DNA from: Lachnospiraceae bacterium UBA4380
GTDB taxonomy: Bacteria > Bacillota > Clostridia > Lachnospirales > Lachnospiraceae
Direction of reading: 5' to 3'
Length of the DNA: 17,441 nucleotides
Assembly (NCBI GenBank): GCA_002390025.1
Contig: DGRU01000094.1
Coordinates: forward strand, 1 to 17,441
Part shown: piece after piece, positions 1 through 6,146 of the stretch
Numbering within the stretch: the first letter of the stretch is position 1
Layout of the letters: the number at the start of each line of letters is the position of its first letter
Made by a program: the position numbers and the translations under genes
Notes under the pieces: generated by a model
Databases searched by the model: none
Seen by the model: only the letters and a program-made list of their open reading frames with translations
What the model was told of the DNA's origin: nothing

Positions 1-43
1 TTACAAAACCATAATAGGAGTAACCGATGAAGAATAACACACA

Positions 44-82
44 TGAAAATGCCGCGTGAAAATTCTCGTGTGGAAATGCCGG
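44..82. repeat. Degenerate 12-14 nt tandem repeat, three units
   Basis: Three adjacent imperfect units can be aligned: TGAAAATGCCGCG (44-56), TGAAAATTCTCGTG (57-70) and TGGAAATGCCGG (71-82). They lie just upstream of the promoter at 95-123. The match is loose and could be chance, but several other intergenic spaces in the window hold similar short arrays. No gene is supported in 1-190; the short reading frames there are discussed under rejected items. Confidence 0.35.
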
Positions 83-94
83 ATTTCCTTCGTC

Positions 95-123
95 TTGCAA
101 AGCATTTGGCAGGAAGCTATAAT
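95..123 (+). promoter_or_regulatory. Sigma-A-like promoter of the AIR synthase operon
   Basis: A -35 box TTGCAA (95-100) is followed by exactly 17 bases and a perfect -10 box TATAAT (118-123). Transcription would start near 130, giving a leader of about 60 bases before the ATG at 191. This placement agrees with the start chosen for the first gene. No other promoter was seen before 1239, so the regulator and probably the aminotransferase may share this transcript. Confidence 0.65.
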
Positions 124-190
124 GATGTGTATTCGAGTGAAAAATCTCATACGATATGCCGACAGGTTTTGAAGAGGGACAGCTGCAGAA

Positions 191-1186
191 ATGGATCTGA
201 GATACGGAAGCGCAGATGAAAATGTGAGGAAACGATCGATCCGGGATGTGATCCTTCATGAAGGACAGAAATTTGAAAAAGTGCAGAATGGCTTTCCTTC
301 AGATACCGGCTTTTATTTAGAGGCGGAGCCTTCCCTGCTGTGTCCGTCGCGTGCGGGGGAACTGGCAGTGATTTCGGCTGTCAACAGACTTGCCGCCGGG
401 GGAATCCGCGCAGGGATTTTTACTCCTGTGATCCTGCTGCCGCCGGGTACGCAGGAAGATGTACTGCGTGAACTGATGCGTCAGATCTGCCGCACCGCGT
501 TTGCCCACGGAATCAGGATCGGCGAAGTGAAGGCGGAGGTGACGGATGCAGTGACGCGCCCGATTGTCATCGGGACTGCCGCCGGGGACAGATTCTGTGA
601 ACAAAATTCCACTGATTCTCCCGCCGCCGGGGAGAGTGATATTATACTCGCCGGCCCGGTCGGTATGGAGGGAACCTATATTCTTGTCTGTGAACAGTTT
701 CAGGCTCTGCGGGAGAGGTTTTCCATGTCGATCCTGGCGCGGATGAAGGGTCTCAATGAAAAACTCAGCGTCCTGCCCATAGCAGAAAGGGCTGCGGAAA
801 AATCCGAAAAGGCAGGTACTGTGCCGGTTATGGTGAGCCTGGGAGAGGGTGGTTTTTTTGCCGGCCTCTGGGAGCTTTCCAAAAAGACAGGATGCGGTCT
901 GGATATAGATCTGCAGAGTGTTCCGCTGCTGCAGGAGACGATCGAGATCACGGATTTCTTCGGGATCAATCCCTATTCCATGCGGTCTGCGGGAAGCCTT
1001 CTCATTGCAGCTGCAGACGGAAAAAAGATACAGCGGCGTCTGGAGGAGGAAGGCCGGATCGCTGTCCGCATCGGAAAACTGACCGCAGGGAAGGAAAAAA
1101 TCATCCGCAACGGAGAAGACGTACGATATCTGGACCGGCCGCAGACAGATACCCTTGCCTCTATGCCGGGACTTTTTATGCGATGA
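191..1186 (+). CDS. AIR synthase-related protein (PurM/HypE-like fold)
   Basis: This 331-residue protein has the two-domain architecture of the PurM/HypE/SelD (AIR synthase) superfamily. The N-terminal half carries the family signatures VNRLAAGGIRAGIF (around residue 65) and EVKAEVTDAVTRP (around 112-124). The C-terminal half has SLGEGGFFAGLWELS (around 217) and FFGINPYSMRSAGSLLIAA (around 257). These proteins normally bind ATP in a cleft between dimerised N-domains. Here the early acidic Gly-rich motif expected near residues 30-45 is weak (GFPSDTG), so catalytic activity is uncertain. The reaction is unknown. It is probably not HypE, since no hydrogenase maturation genes are nearby and the HypE C-terminal Cys tail is absent. 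The start at 191 follows an in-frame stop at 170 and a GAGGGA ribosome site at 174-179. The Lrp-type regulator follows after 52 bases. Confidence 0.8.
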   Translation: MDLRYGSADENVRKRSIRDVILHEGQKFEKVQNGFPSDTGFYLEAEPSLLCPSRAGELAVISAVNRLAAGGIRAGIFTPVILLPPGTQEDVLRELMRQICRTAFAHGIRIGEVKAEVTDAVTRPIVIGTAAGDRFCEQNSTDSPAAGESDIILAGPVGMEGTYILVCEQFQALRERFSMSILARMKGLNEKLSVLPIAERAAEKSEKAGTVPVMVSLGEGGFFAGLWELSKKTGCGLDIDLQSVPLLQETIEITDFFGINPYSMRSAGSLLIAAADGKKIQRRLEEEGRIAVRIGKLTAGKEKIIRNGEDVRYLDRPQTDTLASMPGLFMR

Positions 1187-1238
1187 TACAGCAAATGAAT
1201 ATATTCGGATTCCAGGTTAACTTTCAGGAGGAAGAAAG

Positions 1239-1730
1239 ATGGATACTTTAAAACAGAAGATACTGACCATCATTGAAAAGAACAGCCGCATCGATATGAA
1301 GGAGCTTGCAGTTTTGCTCGGCACCGGCGAGGTGGAGATCCTCAATGCCATGCAGGAGATGCAGGATGCCGGGATCATCTGCGGATATCACACCATGATC
1401 GACTGGGAGAAGACCGGCATCGAGCGCGTCACCGCCCTGATCGAGGTGCGTGTTACTCCCCAGCGCGGCAAGGGTTTTGATGACATCGCAGAGCGTATCT
1501 ACAAGTATCCGGAAGTGGACTGCACCTATCTGATTTCCGGCGGTTACGACCTGATGGTCATTCTCGAAGGAAAGACCCTGAAGGAAGTTTCCGGCTTTGT
1601 TACCAACAAGCTGTCTACGCTTGACACCGTTATGAGCACAGCCACCCACTTCATCCTCAAGAAATACAAGGATCACGGCACCATCATGACCAAAAAATAT
1701 GAGGACCAGAGAGAGATCGTCTCTCCGTAA
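1239..1730 (+). CDS. Lrp/AsnC family transcriptional regulator
   Basis: This 163-residue protein matches the usual Lrp/AsnC length and layout. An N-terminal winged helix-turn-helix (residues 1-60: KQKILTIIEKNSRIDMKELA, then the recognition region to about 45) is followed by a RAM ligand-binding domain (about 65-140) with the characteristic SGGYDLMVILEG turn at 100-111. Such proteins form octamers or dimers, bind an amino acid at the RAM interface and control amino-acid metabolism genes. The start is well supported by AGGAGGA at 1226-1232. The position just before an aminotransferase suggests that it regulates that gene, itself, or both. The specific effector cannot be read from the sequence. 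A 17-nt tandem repeat begins at the last base of its stop codon. Confidence 0.9.
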   Translation: MDTLKQKILTIIEKNSRIDMKELAVLLGTGEVEILNAMQEMQDAGIICGYHTMIDWEKTGIERVTALIEVRVTPQRGKGFDDIAERIYKYPEVDCTYLISGGYDLMVILEGKTLKEVSGFVTNKLSTLDTVMSTATHFILKKYKDHGTIMTKKYEDQREIVSP

Positions 1731-1763
1731 TCTGCAGTCATACAGGATCTGGAGTCATGTAGC
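1730..1763. repeat. 17-nt tandem duplication at the regulator stop codon
   Basis: ATCTGCAGTCATACAGG (1730-1746) is followed directly by ATCTGGAGTCATGTAGC (1747-1763), with 13 of 17 positions identical. The first base is the last base of the TAA stop of the Lrp-type gene. It occupies the start of the 149-base space before the aminotransferase. No terminator is seen in that space, so cotranscription is possible. Confidence 0.6.
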
Positions 1764-1879
1764 GAAGGACTGCAGGAATTACCGGCATTTTCGGAGACGG
1801 AAGAGGTCTGCCGGATGATTACTTGGAAAACAAAAAGAAAATGTGCAGAAGGACATCTGTGCATGCAGAGGTTTATGTT

Positions 1880-3058
1880 ATGGAAAACAGGAAAGTATTG
1901 TCGGACAAAACGGTCGGTCTCAAGCCGTCGGGAATCCGGAAGTTTTTTGATCTGGTCAGCGAAATGAAGGACGCCATTTCTCTTGGTGTCGGCGAGCCGG
2001 ATTTTGATACGCCCTGGCATATCCGCGATGAGGGTATCTATTCACTGGAGAAGGGCCGTACCTTTTATACGTCCAATTCCGGTCTGAAGGAGCTTCGGCA
2101 GGAAATCTGCAGATATATGAAGCGCACCCAGGACATCGATTATGTATGGGACAAGGAGGTATTCATCACAGTAGGCGGTTCTGAGGCCATTGACCTGATG
2201 TTCCGCGCCATGATCAATGAGGGGGACGAGGTTCTGATCCCGCAGCCCTCCTATGTCTCCTATGAACCCTGCGCCATTCTCGCAGATGCCGTCCCGGTCA
2301 TCATCAATCTGAAAAATGAAAATCAGTTCCGTCTGACACCGGAGGAACTTGAGGCCGCGATCACGCCCAGGTCCAAGATCCTGGTCCTGCCTTTCCCCAA
2401 CAATCCCACAGGCGGGATCATGGAAAAGGAGGATCTGGAGGCGATCCGCGAGATCATCATCAAAAATGACCTCTACGTGCTCTCCGATGAGATCTACGGT
2501 GAACTTACCTACACCGGGAAACCCCATGTATCCATCGCCTCCCTGCCCGGCATGAAGGAGCGCACCATCGTTGTCAACGGCTTCTCCAAGGCCTATGCCA
2601 TGACGGGCTGGCGTCTTGGCTTTGCCTGCGGTCCGCAGGAGATCATCTCCCAGATGGTCAAGATCCATCAGTACGCCATCATGTGCGCCCCCACGACCAG
2701 CCAGTATGCTGCCGTCGAGGCACTCAGAAACGGAGATGACGATGTGCGCATGATGCGCGAATCCTATAATGAGCGCCGCCGCTTCGTGCTGCACATGCTC
2801 GGCGAGATGGGAATTCCCTGCTTTGAGCCCATGGGAGCTTTCTACGTATTCCCCTGCATAAAGGAATTCGGCCTTACCAGCGAAGAATTTGCCAACCGCC
2901 TCCTCGCCGAGGAGAAGGTCGCCATCGTCCCCGGCACCGCTTTCGGAGACAGCGGCGAGGGCTTCCTTCGAATCTCTTACGCCTACTCCATCGACAATCT
3001 CAGAAAAGCCCTGACCAGACTTTCCAGATTCGTGGCCAGACTGAGGGAAACAAAGTAA
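1880..3058 (+). CDS. PLP-dependent class I/II aminotransferase
   Basis: A fold-type I aminotransferase of 392 residues, a normal length for the AspC/PatA-like group. It should transfer an amino group from an amino acid to a 2-oxo acid, using pyridoxal phosphate in the cytoplasm. Visible motifs (numbered from 1880) are SLGVGEPDFDTP (34-45), PNNPTGG (173-179, substrate carboxylate and PLP contacts), SDEIYGEL (202-209, PLP ring Asp and Tyr), and FSKAYAMTGWRLG with the Schiff-base Lys237. A C-terminal PGTAFG and a RISYA segment complete the fold. The frame is open upstream to a TTG at 1823 and an ATG at 1841. ATG 1880 is preferred because AGAGG lies at 1867-1871 and family members begin about ten residues before the KPSGIR segment. 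It probably works with the adjacent Lrp-type regulator. The substrate is not deducible. Confidence 0.9.
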   Translation: MENRKVLSDKTVGLKPSGIRKFFDLVSEMKDAISLGVGEPDFDTPWHIRDEGIYSLEKGRTFYTSNSGLKELRQEICRYMKRTQDIDYVWDKEVFITVGGSEAIDLMFRAMINEGDEVLIPQPSYVSYEPCAILADAVPVIINLKNENQFRLTPEELEAAITPRSKILVLPFPNNPTGGIMEKEDLEAIREIIIKNDLYVLSDEIYGELTYTGKPHVSIASLPGMKERTIVVNGFSKAYAMTGWRLGFACGPQEIISQMVKIHQYAIMCAPTTSQYAAVEALRNGDDDVRMMRESYNERRRFVLHMLGEMGIPCFEPMGAFYVFPCIKEFGLTSEEFANRLLAEEKVAIVPGTAFGDSGEGFLRISYAYSIDNLRKALTRLSRFVARLRETK

Positions 3059-3084
3059 AAATACTGCCCTTTACAATTGCTTAC

Positions 3085-3120
3085 GGTAATAATTGTTTTT
3101 AGGGTAATTACTGTTTTTGA
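3085..3120. repeat. 18-nt imperfect tandem repeat after the aminotransferase
   Basis: GGTAATAATTGTTTTTAG (3085-3102) is followed at once by GGTAATTACTGTTTTTGA (3103-3120), with 14 of 18 bases identical. It is AT-rich and lies between the aminotransferase stop and the hairpin terminator. No convincing -35/-10 pair could be fitted to it. Confidence 0.55.
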
Positions 3121-3130
3121 GTAAAAAAAG

Positions 3131-3172
3131 TCCTGAGGATATCCGCATGAAAGGGATATCCTCAGGATTTTT
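3131..3172. terminator. Rho-independent terminator, probably bidirectional
   Basis: A perfect 14-bp inverted repeat, TCCTGAGGATATCC (3131-3144) and its complement (3154-3167), encloses a 9-base loop and is followed by TTTTT (3168-3172). Seven A residues at 3123-3129 precede it, so it would also work on the other strand. It ends the aminotransferase transcript. It stands only 24 bases before the trmL start codon, which leaves no room for a separate promoter after it; trmL may depend on readthrough, or the hairpin may act as an attenuator. Confidence 0.9.
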
Positions 3173-3196
3173 ACAGGAAAAACCCGGAGGGAAAAA

Positions 3197-3715
3197 ATGC
3201 ACATTGTACTGCACGAACCGGAAATACCCGGAAATACAGGAAACATCGGCCGCAGCTGTGCGGCGACCAACACGTCGCTCCACCTGATCGAGCCCCTGGG
3301 ATTTGACATTACAGAAAAAGAGCTGCGGCGGGCAGGCCTGGATTACTGGGCTCAGCTGGATGTGCACCGCTACCGTGATTATGAAGATTTCATGCTCGAA
3401 AACTTCGGCAGCCCTGCTGCGGAAGGCAGCCGTCCGCCCCGTCTGTGGTATGCCACGACCAAAGCCAAACGCCTCTACTGTGAGGCGGATTTCGGACCCG
3501 ACGACTATATTATGTTCGGCAAGGAAAGTGCCGGCATCCCTGAGGAGATTCTCGTTGACCACGAGGACTCCTGCATCCGGATCCCCATGGGATACGGGAT
3601 CCGATCCCTGAATCTGTCCAATGCGGCAGCGATCGTCCTGTACGAGGCCCTTCGTCAGACCGGTTTTCCCGGGCTGGAGCGGGAGGGAGAGCTGCACAGG
3701 CTGCACTGGAAATAG
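3197..3715 (+). CDS. trmL: tRNA (cytidine(34)-2'-O)-methyltransferase TrmL
   Basis: A SPOUT-class methyltransferase of 172 residues, slightly longer than the roughly 155-160 usual for TrmL. It transfers a methyl group from S-adenosylmethionine to the ribose 2'-OH of the wobble base in tRNA-Leu isoacceptors. Recognisable motifs are the N-terminal HIVLHEPEIPGNTGNIGR (2-19), YATTKA (85-90), FGKESAGIPEEIL (107-119), and the knot segment IRSLNLSNAAAIVLYEALRQ (135-154), which binds the cofactor. A short insert around residues 70-80 explains the extra length. The start is backed by GGAGGG at 3186-3191. The gene converges with the sensor kinase gene, with only 52 bases between them, filled by a tandem repeat that follows the TAG stop directly. 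Confidence 0.93.
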   Translation: MHIVLHEPEIPGNTGNIGRSCAATNTSLHLIEPLGFDITEKELRRAGLDYWAQLDVHRYRDYEDFMLENFGSPAAEGSRPPRLWYATTKAKRLYCEADFGPDDYIMFGKESAGIPEEILVDHEDSCIRIPMGYGIRSLNLSNAAAIVLYEALRQTGFPGLEREGELHRLHWK

Positions 3716-3759
3716 GTATGCTGCGAATAAGTATGCTGCAAATAAGTGCGCTGGAATAA
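3716..3759. repeat. 15-nt tandem repeat, three units, after the trmL stop
   Basis: GTATGCTGCGAATAA (3716-3730), GTATGCTGCAAATAA (3731-3745) and GTGCGCTGGAATAA (3746-3759) follow the TAG stop of trmL without a gap. The first two units differ at one base. The last coding bases of trmL (GCACTGGAAATAG) resemble the third unit, so the array may be a duplication of the gene's own 3' end. It nearly fills the convergent space to the sensor kinase gene, and no terminator hairpin is seen there. Confidence 0.8.
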
Positions 3760-3767
3760 GAGATGCT

Positions 3768-5216
3768 TTATGTCTCCGGCTCTCCCATGCTGCTGAGACT
3801 ATCATTTTTGTCCGAGCGGCGGAGAGTGAAGGTAAAGGTGCTGCCGACGCCCTCGGTACTGACCAGGTTGATGTTCTCATCGTGGGCGCGGATGATCTCC
3901 CGGACAATGGAGAGACCAAGTCCGGTCCCTTTTTTGTCCTTGCCGCGTGAGAGGTCGGTCTTATAGAAGCGGTCCCAGATGAGGTTCTGGTCATCTTTGG
4001 GGATACCGATTCCACTGTCTCTGACAGATACGAATACGGTGTCCCCTTTTTCAGTGGTGTCGATCGTGATCACCGAGTCCGGGCGGCTGAATTTCACGGC
4101 GTTGTCGACCAGGTTGTAAAGAACCTGCTGGATCTTTTCCAGGTCGGCGTTGACATACAGGATCTTGCCGGTGAGGACCAGGCGTATGTGTATATTGCGG
4201 CTGACACAGGTCTGTTCAAAAGAGGCGGCAACGGAGCGGATGACCGCGTTGATATCGAAATCCGTGCGTTGCAGAAGCATGCCCCCGGTGTTGAGGTTGT
4301 TGAGCGTGAGAAGACCGTTGGTCAGCTTGGTGAGGCGGTCGGTCTCTCCCAGAACAACCTGCAGATAGTGTTCGTGGCGCTCCGGCGGGATCGTCCCGTC
4401 CAGCATGGCTTCCAGGAATCCACGGATCGAAGTGAGGGGGGAGCGGAAGTCGTGGGAGACATTGGCAATAAACTTTTTCTGATCGTCTTCGGCGCGCGCG
4501 ATGGTATCGGCCATATAACCCAGGGAGGCGGACAGATAGCCAAGCTCGTCCTCTCTTTCTACCGGAATATGGTAATGCATATTTCCGAGAGCATACTGTT
4601 CTGCGCCTGCAATGATGCGTTTGAGCGGGCGGTAGACATATTCCGTGAAGAACAAGAGGATGATCAGGGACAGGACCAGGAGTATGACCAGGAGCATGTA
4701 GGAAATATTGAGCATGCTGTCTGCATCTGCCAGGATTTTTTTCATCGGCATATGGATGACAACATATCCCCTAATCTTGAAGTCGCTGGTGATGGGAGCC
4801 ATGACACTGAGCACTTCTTCTTGAAAGGAATCAAAAAATGTCCCCGTTGTGTAGTAGTTGCCCGCAGGACTGGTGGAGTCAAAGTTTTCCACGTAGGTTT
4901 CCTGTGAGGGGTCCGGAGCATGACTGGAGTTGACGACCATGCGGCCGGACGGATTGAGAATCCAGATCTCTGTGTCCATGTAGAAGGAGAGAGCTTCCAT
5001 CTGTGCCTGCACTTCTTCCAGAGAGACTTTGGAATTGTAGAGCTGCAGGGCATAGGTATCTGAGATCCTTGCAGCCTCCCCGTAGAGAGTGCGCGCCTTG
5101 TCACGGATACAGTATTCTGCAGTCAGCCGGGAAACAATCGTGGCGACAGCAAAAAAACCGAACAGTCCGAAGAAAAAATAGGCGATCAGGATTCGTAGAT
5201 AGAGCGTTTTTTTCAT
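3768..5216 (-). CDS. Membrane sensor histidine kinase (PhoR/ResE-like)
   Basis: A 482-residue transmembrane kinase. Domain order: TM1 (about 8-30), an extracellular sensing domain of about 140 residues (PAS/Cache-like, residues 31-170), TM2 (172-191), HAMP (about 192-245), HisKA with FIANVSHDFRSPLTSIRGF and phospho-acceptor His255, then HATPase_c with N-box NLVDNAVKFS, G1 DSGIGIP and G2 GTGLGLSIV. It should autophosphorylate on His255 and pass the phosphate to the response regulator encoded just upstream (5328-6035). The signal is unknown. The ATG at 5216 begins a positively charged MKK before TM1. The ribosome site is weak, and 111 bases separate it from the regulator gene without a clear terminator or promoter. 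All catalytic boxes look intact. Confidence 0.93.
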   Translation of the reverse strand: MKKTLYLRILIAYFFFGLFGFFAVATIVSRLTAEYCIRDKARTLYGEAARISDTYALQLYNSKVSLEEVQAQMEALSFYMDTEIWILNPSGRMVVNSSHAPDPSQETYVENFDSTSPAGNYYTTGTFFDSFQEEVLSVMAPITSDFKIRGYVVIHMPMKKILADADSMLNISYMLLVILLVLSLIILLFFTEYVYRPLKRIIAGAEQYALGNMHYHIPVEREDELGYLSASLGYMADTIARAEDDQKKFIANVSHDFRSPLTSIRGFLEAMLDGTIPPERHEHYLQVVLGETDRLTKLTNGLLTLNNLNTGGMLLQRTDFDINAVIRSVAASFEQTCVSRNIHIRLVLTGKILYVNADLEKIQQVLYNLVDNAVKFSRPDSVITIDTTEKGDTVFVSVRDSGIGIPKDDQNLIWDRFYKTDLSRGKDKKGTGLGLSIVREIIRAHDENINLVSTEGVGSTFTFTLRRSDKNDSLSSMGEPET

Positions 5217-5251
5217 GAGTGACCCTGTTCTGCCCGGTGGAGGCAGTCACG

Positions 5252-5263
5252 CTGCCATGGCAG
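5252..5263. promoter_or_regulatory. 12-bp perfect palindrome between regulator and kinase genes
   Basis: CTGCCATGGCAG is a perfect palindrome in the 111-base gap between the response regulator and the sensor kinase. It lies 36 bases before the kinase start. It might be an operator or a small RNA hairpin, but a single short palindrome can arise by chance. Confidence 0.25.
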
Positions 5264-5327
5264 TTTACTGTACAAGTCGGTTAAACGATTTTTTACAGGT
5301 GAAGAGAGGAGACCCCGCTATATCTGT

Positions 5328-6035
5328 TTACTGCAGGAGTTCGAATTTATAGCCGATTCCCCAGATGGTCGAAATCTTCCAGGCTGTGCTGTTGCCGGTC
5401 TTCTCTCTGATGCGCTTGATGTGGACATCCACGGTGCGTGTATCTCCGACATATTCATAGCCCCAGATCTGATCCAGCAGCTGCTCGCGGGTGAAGACAC
5501 GCCCGGGAGAGGAGGCGAGGAAATAAAACAGTTCCAGCTCCTTGGGCGGCATATCGATATGCTGCCCGTTGAAGGTGACGGAATAGTTGGTCAGGTTGAT
5601 GGTCAGATCCGGGAAGGAGACGATCTTGTCGGCGGGTTCCGCAGGGGCGGAGGAGGCAGAAGATGCCTTGTAGCGCCTCAGCACCGCCTTGACGCGGGCA
5701 ACAAGCTCTTTTGAATCAAAGGGCTTTTCCATGTAGTCGTCGGCGCCCAGTTCCAGACCCAGGACTTTGTCAAAGACTTCTCCCTTTGCGGAGAGCATGA
5801 TGACAGGGGTGTCCGAGGAGGCCCGGACTTCACGGCATACCTGATAGCCGTCAATTCCGGGCAGCATCAGGTCGAGCAGGATCAGATCCGGCTGATAGGT
5901 CTTTACAGCCCGCAGTGCGGACTCTCCGTCCCCTACGATCTGTGTGTCGAAGCATTCTTTGGCCAGATAGAGGCTGATCAGTTCAGCAATATTGCTGTCA
6001 TCGTCTACGATGAGAATTTTGTTTTTTGATACCAT
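5328..6035 (-). CDS. OmpR/PhoB-family response regulator
   Basis: A 235-residue two-domain regulator. The receiver domain (1-120) has the acidic pair Asp11/Asp12, phospho-acceptor Asp55 in LILLDLMLPGIDG, Thr/Ser switch LSAKG (81-85) and Lys104 in EKPF. A linker rich in Ala and Ser (about 125-140) leads to a winged-helix DNA-binding domain ending in RTVDVHIKRIREKTG and WGIGYKF. It is the expected partner of the kinase encoded downstream. The frame extends to a TTG at 6053, but ATG 6035 is preferred because AAAGGAA (6041-6047 on the opposite strand) lies 5 bases away and the protein then begins MVSKNKILIVDDD, typical of the family. No promoter is clear upstream, so it may be transcribed with mutS2 through the repeat array at 6051-6146. 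Confidence 0.95.
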   Translation of the reverse strand: MVSKNKILIVDDDSNIAELISLYLAKECFDTQIVGDGESALRAVKTYQPDLILLDLMLPGIDGYQVCREVRASSDTPVIMLSAKGEVFDKVLGLELGADDYMEKPFDSKELVARVKAVLRRYKASSASSAPAEPADKIVSFPDLTINLTNYSVTFNGQHIDMPPKELELFYFLASSPGRVFTREQLLDQIWGYEYVGDTRTVDVHIKRIREKTGNSTAWKISTIWGIGYKFELLQ

Positions 6036-6050
6036 TATTTTTCCTTTATT

Positions 6051-6146
6051 CAATCCTCAAGGCTATCAATCCTCAAGGTTATCAATCCTCAAGGCTATCA
6101 ATCCTCAAGGTTATCGATCCTTAAGGTTATCAATCCTTAAGTGTGA
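6051..6146. repeat. 16-nt tandem array, five units plus a partial unit at the mutS2 stop
   Basis: Units read on the + strand: CAATCCTCAAGGCTAT (6051-6066), the same with GGTTAT (6067-6082), GGCTAT (6083-6098), GGTTAT (6099-6114), CGATCCTTAAGGTTAT (6115-6130), then CAATCCTTAA (6131-6140), which diverges. The C and T variants alternate, suggesting duplication of a 32-nt pair. The last, partial unit encodes the final Leu-Lys-Asp and stop of MutS2, so the array looks like repeated copying of the gene's own 3' end. It fills the 94-base space between mutS2 and the response regulator. Because the period is not a multiple of three, each unit brings stops in shifting frames. Confidence 0.92.

Noticed and set aside
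27..59. Ten-codon frame MKNNTHENAA with AGGAG at 16-20
   Set aside because: The ribosome site is good, but the frame is very short, lies upstream of the mapped-looking promoter at 95-123, shows no leader-peptide codon bias or attenuator hairpin, and is close to the window edge.
43..219. 58-codon + frame overlapping the start of the AIR synthase gene
   Set aside because: No ribosome site, overlaps the promoter and the start of a well-supported gene, and the product has no recognisable features.
6051..6146. Tandem array considered as CRISPR
   Set aside because: Units are 16 nt and directly adjacent with no unique spacers, and no cas genes are present.
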